In this document: positions 57,661 to 64,000 of the stretch, one piece after another
How positions within the stretch are numbered: position 1 is the first letter of the stretch
Layout of the letters: each line of letters opens with the position of its first letter
DNA from: SZAS-79 sp965279075
Lineage (GTDB): Bacteria > Pseudomonadota > Gammaproteobacteria > Burkholderiales > SG8-39
Reading direction: 5' to 3'
DNA: 64,000 bases
NCBI GenBank assembly: GCA_965279075.1
Contig: CBDIHI010000010.1
Location: 1 to 64,000, forward strand
The notes under the pieces: model-generated
The model's input: only the letters and a program-made list of their open reading frames with translations
Databases searched by the model: none
What the model was told of the DNA's origin: nothing
Translations under genes and position numbers: made by a program

Positions 57661-58345
57661 GGAAGCAGGGGCGGAAACGAAGGCGGTGTTCTCGGCGCGG
57701 GGCATAGGCAAGACCGTAAAGAGCGGCATCAGCGACCTCGTCATTCTGCAGGATATCGACCTCGAGGTCATGGCCGGCGAAGCGGTCGCGATCGTCGGCG
57801 CCTCGGGCTCCGGCAAATCCACGCTGCTGGCCATCCTCGCCGGGTTGGACACGCCCACGGTCGGTTCGGTTCGCCTCGATGGCGAAGACCTGTTTGCGCT
57901 CGACGAGGACGCGCGTGCGCAGTTGCGTGGCCGCGCGGTGGGCTTCGTGTTCCAGTCCTTCCAGCTGCTGCCGGCGCTCAGCGCATTGGAGAACGTAATG
58001 CTGCCGCTGGAGCTCGCCGGGCGGCCCGATGCGCAGTCCGCGGCGAAGGCCATGCTCGAAAAGGTGGGGCTCGGCGAACGCCTCGGCCATTACCCCAAGC
58101 ACCTGTCGGGCGGCGAGCAGCAGCGCGTCGCGCTGGCCCGCGCCTTCGTCGTGCAGCCCAAGGTGCTGATGGCCGACGAGCCCACCGGCAGCCTCGACGC
58201 GGCGGCCGGCGAGTCGGTGATCCGGCTGATGTTCGAGCTGAACGCGCAGGCCGGCACGACGCTCGTGATGGTCACGCACGACGAGCAGCTCGCGCAGCGC
58301 TGCGGGCGCATCGTAAGGCTGGCCGGCGGGAAGATCGTTTCGTGA
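57632..58345 (+). CDS. ybbA: ABC transporter ATP-binding protein YbbA
   Basis: 237 residues (or 228 from ATG 57659). Walker A GASGSGKST, signature LSGGEQQRVALARA, Walker B KVLMADEPTGSLD, of the MacB/LolD-like family. Pairs with the FtsX-type permease after it. The tesA|ybbAP arrangement is conserved in proteobacteria; function unknown, possibly lipid or peptide export. With ATG 57632 the two divergent start codons overlap. Confidence 0.94.
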   Translation: MNSRDARASMEAGAETKAVFSARGIGKTVKSGISDLVILQDIDLEVMAGEAVAIVGASGSGKSTLLAILAGLDTPTVGSVRLDGEDLFALDEDARAQLRGRAVGFVFQSFQLLPALSALENVMLPLELAGRPDAQSAAKAMLEKVGLGERLGHYPKHLSGGEQQRVALARAFVVQPKVLMADEPTGSLDAAAGESVIRLMFELNAQAGTTLVMVTHDEQLAQRCGRIVRLAGGKIVS

Positions 58346-58352
58346 GCCGCGC

Positions 58353-60884
58353 ATGAGCCCGTTGCGGCTTGCGCTTCGCATGCTCGCGCGCGACTGGCGC
58401 GCAGGCGAATTGCGCGTACTGGCGCTCGCGCTGCTCATCGCGGTGGCGAGCGTCACCAGCGTCTCGTTCTTCGCCGACCGCGTGCGCCAGGGCTTGAGCC
58501 GGGAGGCCCACCAGCTGCTCGGCGGCGACCTGCTGCTGCAGGGTGACCAGCCCTGGAAGGCGGAGTTGGTGGCCGAGATGAGGCGCCGCGGCCTGTCCGT
58601 CGCGCAGAGCACCAACTTCATCAGCATGGCGCAGGCCGTGCCGAAGGAGGGCGTGCAAGGCGATGCCCCGAAGAGCCTGCTGACCGGCGCGAAAGCGGTG
58701 ACCGACACCTACCCGCTGCGCGGCAAGCTGCGGATCGCCCCGCGCCTGAACGCCCCCGATGCGGTGGCCGAGGGCGGCCCGAAGCCCGGCACCGTGTGGC
58801 TCGACGAGCGCCTGACCTCCGCGCTGTCGGCGTCCGTCGGCGACAAGGTGAAGCTCGGCAACGCCGAATTCACCGTGGCGGCCGTGCTGACGCTCGAGCC
58901 CGACCGCGGCGCGAACTTCTTCAACATCGCCCCGCGCCTGATGATGAACGCGGCCGACGTCGCGGCGACGGGCCTGATCCAGGTGGGCAGCCGGGTGACC
59001 TACCAGCTGCTCGCCGCGGGCGAGCGCAAGGCCGTGGACGGCTTCGAAGCCTGGGCGAGGGACCACCTCGAGCGCGGCCAGAGCATCGAGAACATCGAGA
59101 ACGCGCGCCCCGAGATCCGCGCATCGCTCGACCGCGCGCAGAGCTTCCTCGGGCTGACCGCGCTGCTCGCCGCGATCCTCGCCGGCGTGGCGATCGCGCT
59201 GGCGACGCGCCGTTTCGTCGAACGCCACCTCGACGGGTGCGCGGTGATGAGGTGTCTCGGCGCCACGCAGGCCCGGCTGATGGCGTTGTACGGCATCGAG
59301 TTCCTCGTGTTGGGGCTGGTGGCCTGCGCGGCCGGCTGCCTCGCCGGGTTCGCCGCGCAGGGCCTGATCGCGTACTGGCTCTCGAGCGTCATCCAGGCCG
59401 CCCTGCCGCAGCCCACGCTGGTGCCCGCGCTGCAGGGGGCGCTCGTCGGCCTCACGCTGCTGCTCGGTTTCGCGCTGCCGCCGCTCCTGCAACTGCGCAA
59501 CGTCCCCGCCGTGCGCGTGATCCGGCGCGAGTCCGGCGCGCCGCAGGGCACCGCGGTGCTCGCCTACGCCGTGGGCTTCGCGACGCTCGTCGCGCTGCTG
59601 CTGTGGCAGTCGGGCGACCTGAAGCTCGGCGTCACGGTGGTCGGCGGTTTCAGCGCGGCGGTGCTGCTGTTCATCGGTACTGCGTGGGTGGCGTTGCGCG
59701 CGGCGAGCGCGCCCGCGTCGATGCGCCTCTTCGGCGCGCGCAGCCCGGCCGTGAGGTACGGCCTGGCCAACCTGCGCCGCCACTCGCGCTCCAACGCGAT
59801 CCAGGTGGCCAGCCTCGCGCTCGGACTCACCGCGATCCTGCTGCTCACGATCACGCGCTCGGACCTGATCGGCGCCTGGCGGCAGGCGGCGCCGCCGGAC
59901 GCGCCCAACCGCTTCCTGATCGGCATCCAGCCCGAGCAGCTCGAGCCGGTGCAGGCGTTCTTCCGCTCGGCGAACATGCCGCTGCCCGACGTCTACCCGA
60001 TGATCCGCGGGCGGCTGACCGCGGTGAACGACCGCCCCGTGGGCGAGAAGGACTACCCCGACGAGCGCGCCAAGCGCCTCGTCGAGCGCGAGTTCAACCT
60101 GTCGTGGATGGACACGCTGCCTTCCCACAACCAGGTGTCGGCCGGGCGCTGGTTCGACCCGAGGAACCGCGCCGAAGGCGAGGCTTCGGTCGAGGAGGGC
60201 ATCGCCAAGACGCTCGACCTGAAGATGGGCGACGTCCTGACCTACAACGTGGCCGGCGAGGTGTTCACGGCGCGCATCACGTCGCTGAGGAAGCTCAAGT
60301 GGGATTCGATGAAGGTCAACTTCTTCGTCGTCACGCCGCGCTGGGTGCTCGAGAAGGCGCCGACCAGCTACATCACGGCCTTTCGCCTCGAGCCCGGGGC
60401 CGAGCCCGTGCTCGACCGCATGGTGGCGGCCTTCCCCAACCTCACGGTGGTCGACATCAGCGCGGCGCTGAAACAGGCGCAGGGCATCATCGACCAGGTC
60501 GTCCTGGCGGTGCAGTTCGTGTTCCTGTTCGCGCTCGGCGCGGGCCTGCTGGTGCTGTACTCGGCGTTGGTGGCCACCGAGGACGAGCGGCGGCGAGAGT
60601 CCGCGATCATGCGCGCGTTCGGCGCCTCGGCCGCGCAGGTGTCGGGCAGCCAGCGCGCCGAATTCCTCGTGATGGGCGCGGTGGCGGGGCTGCTGGCCAC
60701 CGTGGCGGCCACGGCGATCAGCACGCTGCTCGCGCAGCGCGTGTTCCAGCTCGAATTGCCTCTCAATTACGCGCTTTGGGTGTACGGGCCCCTGGCCGGC
60801 GTCGTGCTACTTTCGCTCAATGCTTGGCTGTCGGCGCGGAAGGTCCTCACCGCTTCGCCCGCGATGACACTGAGGGAAGGCTAG
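58353..60884 (+). CDS. ybbP: FtsX-like permease YbbP
   Basis: 843-residue integral membrane subunit with two FtsX repeats and about ten membrane segments, including LTALLAAILAGVAIALATRRF (~267-287) and QFVFLFALGAGLLVLYSALV (~719-738), separated by large periplasmic domains. Partner of YbbA (7-bp gap). Confidence 0.94.
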   Translation: MSPLRLALRMLARDWRAGELRVLALALLIAVASVTSVSFFADRVRQGLSREAHQLLGGDLLLQGDQPWKAELVAEMRRRGLSVAQSTNFISMAQAVPKEGVQGDAPKSLLTGAKAVTDTYPLRGKLRIAPRLNAPDAVAEGGPKPGTVWLDERLTSALSASVGDKVKLGNAEFTVAAVLTLEPDRGANFFNIAPRLMMNAADVAATGLIQVGSRVTYQLLAAGERKAVDGFEAWARDHLERGQSIENIENARPEIRASLDRAQSFLGLTALLAAILAGVAIALATRRFVERHLDGCAVMRCLGATQARLMALYGIEFLVLGLVACAAGCLAGFAAQGLIAYWLSSVIQAALPQPTLVPALQGALVGLTLLLGFALPPLLQLRNVPAVRVIRRESGAPQGTAVLAYAVGFATLVALLLWQSGDLKLGVTVVGGFSAAVLLFIGTAWVALRAASAPASMRLFGARSPAVRYGLANLRRHSRSNAIQVASLALGLTAILLLTITRSDLIGAWRQAAPPDAPNRFLIGIQPEQLEPVQAFFRSANMPLPDVYPMIRGRLTAVNDRPVGEKDYPDERAKRLVEREFNLSWMDTLPSHNQVSAGRWFDPRNRAEGEASVEEGIAKTLDLKMGDVLTYNVAGEVFTARITSLRKLKWDSMKVNFFVVTPRWVLEKAPTSYITAFRLEPGAEPVLDRMVAAFPNLTVVDISAALKQAQGIIDQVVLAVQFVFLFALGAGLLVLYSALVATEDERRRESAIMRAFGASAAQVSGSQRAEFLVMGAVAGLLATVAATAISTLLAQRVFQLELPLNYALWVYGPLAGVVLLSLNAWLSARKVLTASPAMTLREG

Positions 60885-60887
60885 GGC

Positions 60888-61583
60888 ATGTACTTGCGCC
60901 ACAGGGAAAGGCACCGCACTGGCAGCATCGGCTGGTTGCGCGCCGCCGTGCTCGGCGCCAACGACGGCATCGTATCCACGGCCAGCCTCGTGCTGGGCGT
61001 CGCCGCGGCGCACGCCGCCCGCAATGACGTCATCGTCGCGGGCGTCGCGGGGCTGGTCGCCGGCGCGATGTCCATGGCGGCGGGGGAATACGTGTCGGTG
61101 CGCTCGCAGGCCGATTCCGAGGCGGCAGCGCTGGCGCTCGAGAAGCGCGAGCTCGAGACCGACGGCGAGGGTGAGCATCGCGAACTCACCGCGATCTATG
61201 AGCAGCGCGGGCTCGCCCCGGTGCTGGCGAGGCAGGTGGCCGAGCAGCTGATGAAGCACGACGCGCTCGGCGCGCATGCCCGTGACGAACTGGGCCTGTC
61301 CGACATCCTCGGCGCGCGGCCGGTGCAGGCGGCGCTCACCTCGGCGGCCAGCTTCGCGGTCGGCGCCGCGATGCCGCTGCTGTGCGTGCTGGCCGTGCCG
61401 GAACGGTTTCTGATTGCGGGCGTTTCGGCCACCTCGCTCGTATTCCTCGCGGTCCTCGGCGGCGTGGCCGCCGGCGTCGGCGGGGCGCCGGTGGCGCAGG
61501 GCGCGCTGCGCGTGACTTTCTGGGGCGCGGTGGCGATGGCGGTCACGGCGGGCGTGGGCGCCCTTTTCGGGGCAACGGTGTGA
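60888..61583 (+). CDS. VIT1/CCC1-family divalent metal transporter
   Basis: 231-residue membrane protein with five segments. Family motif WLRAAVLGANDGIVSTASLV near the N-terminus and AGAMSMAAGEYVSVRSQADSE (the acidic helix used for metal). Transports Fe2+/Mn2+, direction not fixed. Three bases after ybbP and overlapping a globin gene by 4 nt. Confidence 0.92.
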   Translation: MYLRHRERHRTGSIGWLRAAVLGANDGIVSTASLVLGVAAAHAARNDVIVAGVAGLVAGAMSMAAGEYVSVRSQADSEAAALALEKRELETDGEGEHRELTAIYEQRGLAPVLARQVAEQLMKHDALGAHARDELGLSDILGARPVQAALTSAASFAVGAAMPLLCVLAVPERFLIAGVSATSLVFLAVLGGVAAGVGGAPVAQGALRVTFWGAVAMAVTAGVGALFGATV

Positions 61584-61975
61584 GCGCGAATCCCGGCCCC
61601 ACGCCCTACGCGATGCTCGGTGGCGACGCGAAGCTGCGCGCACTGGTCGAAAAGTTCTACTCCCTGATGGACATCGAGCCCGAGTTTTACGGCATCCGCA
61701 AGCTCCACCCCGAAACGCTCGAAGGCTCGATCGACAAGCTGTACATGTTCCTGTCCGGCTGGATGGGCGGCCCGCAGCTGTACGTCGAGAAGTTCGGCCA
61801 CCCGATGCTGCGCGCGCGGCACCTGCCGTACGCCATCGGCGAGGCCGAACGCGACCAGTGGATGGCCTGCATGGGCCAGGCCATGGAGGCCTGCGAAGTG
61901 CCGGAGTTGCTGCGCCTGCAACTGATGGGCGCGTTCGCCGGCACGGCCGACTGGATGCGCAACAAGCCCGCCTGA
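61580..61975 (+). CDS. Group II truncated hemoglobin
   Basis: 131 residues from GTG 61580 (MSANPGPTPYAMLGG), overlapping the transporter stop. 2-over-2 globin: B10 region FYSLMDIEPEFYGIRKLHP, LYMFLSGWMGGP, and proximal His in LRARHLPYAIG (F8), Trp in RDQWMACM (G8). Binds O2/NO. Coupled to an Fe/Mn transporter gene. Confidence 0.93.
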   Translation: MSANPGPTPYAMLGGDAKLRALVEKFYSLMDIEPEFYGIRKLHPETLEGSIDKLYMFLSGWMGGPQLYVEKFGHPMLRARHLPYAIGEAERDQWMACMGQAMEACEVPELLRLQLMGAFAGTADWMRNKPA

Positions 61976-62028
61976 ATTCGCAGGATTTTTTTAAAAAGTC
62001 ACCGGCAGGGGTCGCGCTCCTGTCAGTT

Positions 62029-62057
62029 TAGATATCGGAACTATTATAGATATCGGG
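62029..62057. repeat. Direct repeat in the rmuC leader
   Basis: TAGATATCGG occurs at 62029-62038 and 62048-62057 (19-bp period), each containing the dyad GATATC; an AT-rich ACTATTATA lies between them and a TACAAT (62085-62090) 4 bp before the rmuC ATG. Possibly regulator sites of the rmuC promoter. Confidence 0.45.
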
Positions 62058-62094
62058 TGCGGTCCGGCTGCATCCCCAAACGCTACAATAGCGC

Positions 62095-63549
62095 ATGCCC
62101 GCCACCGTCCTCGTCGCAGTCCTCGTCCTCGCGCTGTTCGTCGCGCTGGCCGCCAGCATCCTCGGCATCTTCGCCCTGCGCAGCACAAAAAGCCGTGACG
62201 ACACCGGCCCGGCGCTGCGCGAGGAGTTCGACCGCAGCCGCGCGGAAGCGCAGGCGACCGCCAAGGACCTGCGGGGGGAACTCTCCGAGAGCGTCGCACG
62301 CATGAGCCAGCAGGTGTCGGGGCAGGTGACGCAGATCGCCACGGTGCAGAACAACCAGATCGACGCCTTTTCGCGGCAGCTCGTGGAGCTGACCACCGCC
62401 AACGAGCGCCGCCTGCAGGAGCTGCGCGAGACGGTGGACAAGAAGCTCGGCGAGGCCAAGGAAGACGCGCGCCTCGGCCGCGAGGAGAGCGCCGGGACGC
62501 TGAAGCGTTTCTCCGAATCCCTCAACCAGCAGCTCGCCACGGTGCAGGAGTCGAACGACAAGCGCCTCGCCGAGATGCGCCAGATGGTCGAGGCGCGGCT
62601 GGAGGCGATCCAGAAGGACAACGGCGAGAAGCTCGAGAAGATGCGCCAGACGGTGGACGAGAAGCTCCACGCCACGCTCGAGCAGCGCCTTGGCGAGTCG
62701 TTCAAGCTGGTGTCGGACCGCCTGGAGGCGGTGCAGCGGGGCCTGGGCGAGATGCAGTCGCTGGCCGCCGATGTCGGCGGCCTCAAGCGCGTGCTCAGCA
62801 ACGTCAAGGATCGCGGCGGCTGGGGCGAGGTGCAGCTCGAAGCCCTGCTCGAGCAGATCCTCACCAAGGAGCAGTACGCGAAGAACGTCATCACGCGTCC
62901 CGGTTCCAAGGAGGTGGTCGAGTTCGCGATCCGCCTGCCGGGACCCCATGAAGGTACGCAGGTCTGGCTGCCGATCGACTCCAAATTCCCGCTCGAGGAC
63001 TACCAGCGCCTGCGATCCGCGCAGGAGCTGGCAGACGCGGCCGCGGTGGAAGAGTCCGCCAAGGCCATCGAAGCCCAGATCAAGAAGGAAGCTAAGACGA
63101 TCCGCGACAAGTACGTGGAGCCGCCGCATACGACTGACTTCGCGCTTTTGTTCCTGCCGACGGAGGGCCTCTACGCCGAGGTGCTGCGCCGGCCCGGCCT
63201 CGCAGACACGCTGCAGCGCGAGTACCGCGTCACGGTCGTCGGGCCGACCACGCTGACCGCGCTGCTGAACAGCCTGCAGATGGGCTTTCGCACGCTGGCG
63301 ATCGAGAAGCGCTCGTCCGAGGTCTGGCAGGTGCTCGGCGCGGTCAAGGTCGAGTTCGGCCGCTTCGGCGACGTGCTTGCCGGCATGAAGAAGCAGATCC
63401 AGACGGTCGCCAACTCCATCGACTCGGCCGAGACGCGTACCCGGCAGATGGCTCGCAAGCTCAAGTCCGTCGAGGCCCTGCCCGAAGCACGCTCGCAGGA
63501 GATCCTCGGCCCCGCGACAGAATCCCCCGAAGATCCCGAGGACCCCTGA
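62095..63549 (+). CDS. rmuC: DNA recombination protein RmuC
   Basis: 484 residues: N-terminal membrane anchor (MPATVLVAVLVLALFVALAA), long coiled coil (~40-210) and RmuC nuclease-like domain (VKDRGGWGEVQLEALLEQIL, LPIDSKFPLEDYQRL, FALLFLPTEGLYAEVL). Limits inverted-repeat recombination; restriction-endonuclease-like fold. The stop is one base before the amidase. Confidence 0.96.
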   Translation: MPATVLVAVLVLALFVALAASILGIFALRSTKSRDDTGPALREEFDRSRAEAQATAKDLRGELSESVARMSQQVSGQVTQIATVQNNQIDAFSRQLVELTTANERRLQELRETVDKKLGEAKEDARLGREESAGTLKRFSESLNQQLATVQESNDKRLAEMRQMVEARLEAIQKDNGEKLEKMRQTVDEKLHATLEQRLGESFKLVSDRLEAVQRGLGEMQSLAADVGGLKRVLSNVKDRGGWGEVQLEALLEQILTKEQYAKNVITRPGSKEVVEFAIRLPGPHEGTQVWLPIDSKFPLEDYQRLRSAQELADAAAVEESAKAIEAQIKKEAKTIRDKYVEPPHTTDFALLFLPTEGLYAEVLRRPGLADTLQREYRVTVVGPTTLTALLNSLQMGFRTLAIEKRSSEVWQVLGAVKVEFGRFGDVLAGMKKQIQTVANSIDSAETRTRQMARKLKSVEALPEARSQEILGPATESPEDPEDP

Positions 63550-63550
63550 C

Positions 63551-64000
63551 ATGGACACCGCCTTCTGGTCGGCCACCAAACTCATCCGCGCGCTGAAGGC
63601 GAAGAAGCTCGGCGCCCTCGAACTGCTCGACCTCTACGCCGCACGCATTGCGAAGTACGACGGCGCGCTGAACGCGCTGCCGGTGCTCGACATGGAGGTC
63701 GCCCGCAAGCGCGCCAAAGCCATGGACCGCAAAGGTGCGAAAGCCGGGCCGCTCGCCGGCCTGCCGATGACGGTCAAGGAATCCTTCGACCTCAAGGGCC
63801 ATCCCACGACCTGGGGGCTGGCCGAGTTCTGCAACACGCCCGCCACATCGAACGGCCTCGCCGTGCAACGCTTCCTCGACGCCGGCGGCAACGTGTTCGG
63901 TAAGTCCAACGTCCCCACGCTGCTGGCCGACTGGGAGACGGTGAACCCCGTCTATGGGAAGACGGTGAACCCGTGGAACACCGAGCGCACGCCCGGCGGC
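63551..64000 (+). CDS. Amidase, N-terminal part (continues past window)
   Basis: 150 codons from ATG 63551, open to the end. Amidase-signature family: catalytic Lys76 in GLPMTVKESFD, NPWNTERTPGG leading to the expected GGSSGG loop just beyond. Similar in outline to the amidase at 29028 but clearly a different gene. Substrate unknown. Confidence 0.9.
   Translation, partial: MDTAFWSATKLIRALKAKKLGALELLDLYAARIAKYDGALNALPVLDMEVARKRAKAMDRKGAKAGPLAGLPMTVKESFDLKGHPTTWGLAEFCNTPATSNGLAVQRFLDAGGNVFGKSNVPTLLADWETVNPVYGKTVNPWNTERTPGG

Noticed and set aside
1..64000. CRISPR arrays, IS elements, prophage or tRNA-associated island
   Set aside because: No regularly spaced repeats, transposase, integrase, phage gene or tRNA were seen; genes are uniform housekeeping or metabolic chromosome genes.

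Overview
The window is a high-GC stretch of bacterial chromosome, almost entirely coding, with short spacers and many ATGA/TAATG/GTGA overlaps. Gene content and order point to a betaproteobacterium of the broad Burkholderiales type: rpsF-priB-rpsR-rplI-dnaB, alaC-hom-thrC, suhB divergent from trmJ-cysE-iscRSUA-hscBA-fdx-iscX, a Bug/TctC-type binding protein, and a tesA/ybbAP pair. This is inferred from gene order and protein character; no rRNA is present. I saw no tRNA or rRNA gene, insertion sequence, phage gene or CRISPR array. Two single-base frameshifts in otherwise intact conserved genes (rnr and an MFS transporter) suggest draft-quality sequence or recent mutation.

Layout. 1-6800: rnr (truncated by the window edge, frameshifted), rlmB and a 2-hydroxyacid dehydrogenase, then the ribosomal protein/replication cluster with its promoter, a candidate S6:S18 leader hairpin and a terminator before dnaB, then a double CDGSH protein. 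6800-11600 (minus strand): a signal-peptide-bearing methyltransferase-like protein, PIN-PhoH ATPase, Bcp peroxiredoxin, an AT-rich spacer, a CMD-family protein, a 70-bp triple-palindrome element, a maleate-isomerase-like protein and an Mth938-like protein. 11650-16706: alanine aminotransferase, homoserine dehydrogenase and threonine synthase in one operon, then a luciferase-like oxidoreductase. 16698-19896 (minus): superoxide dismutase fused to rhodanese, an MBL-fold protein without its HxHxDH metal ligands, and a frameshifted MFS transporter. 20143-26149: a nucleotide-transporter-like membrane protein, a crotonase divergent from an apparent two-subunit acyl-CoA dehydrogenase, and a cyclic-nucleotide-gated MscS-type channel. 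26153-33074: solute-binding proteins and amide/ester hydrolases, then a metallophosphoesterase lipoprotein. 33071-43952: mutS; a usp-pap-hemerythrin operon behind an FNR/Anr-like box; NAD-type isocitrate dehydrogenase; a double CNB-domain protein; a phosphonatase-like HAD; an FAD monooxygenase; suhB. 44018-57000: trmJ, cysE, and the complete isc operon with two tandem IscR boxes, running directly into a flavoprotein-SelD fusion; the selenouridine synthase mnmH lies 2.5 kb further on. 57031-64000: tesA divergent from ybbA-ybbP-VIT transporter-truncated hemoglobin, then rmuC and the start of an amidase.

The most coherent physiological themes are Fe-S/sulfur/selenium handling (isc operon, CDGSH protein, SelD fusion, MnmH, rhodanese fusion) and oxygen or oxidative stress (SOD, Bcp, hemerythrin, truncated globin, Anr-type box). 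No wholly unprecedented system is evident. The best candidates for follow-up are the isc-selD-mnmH linkage, the SOD-rhodanese/degenerate-MBL/MFS module, and the triple palindrome near 10.4 kb.
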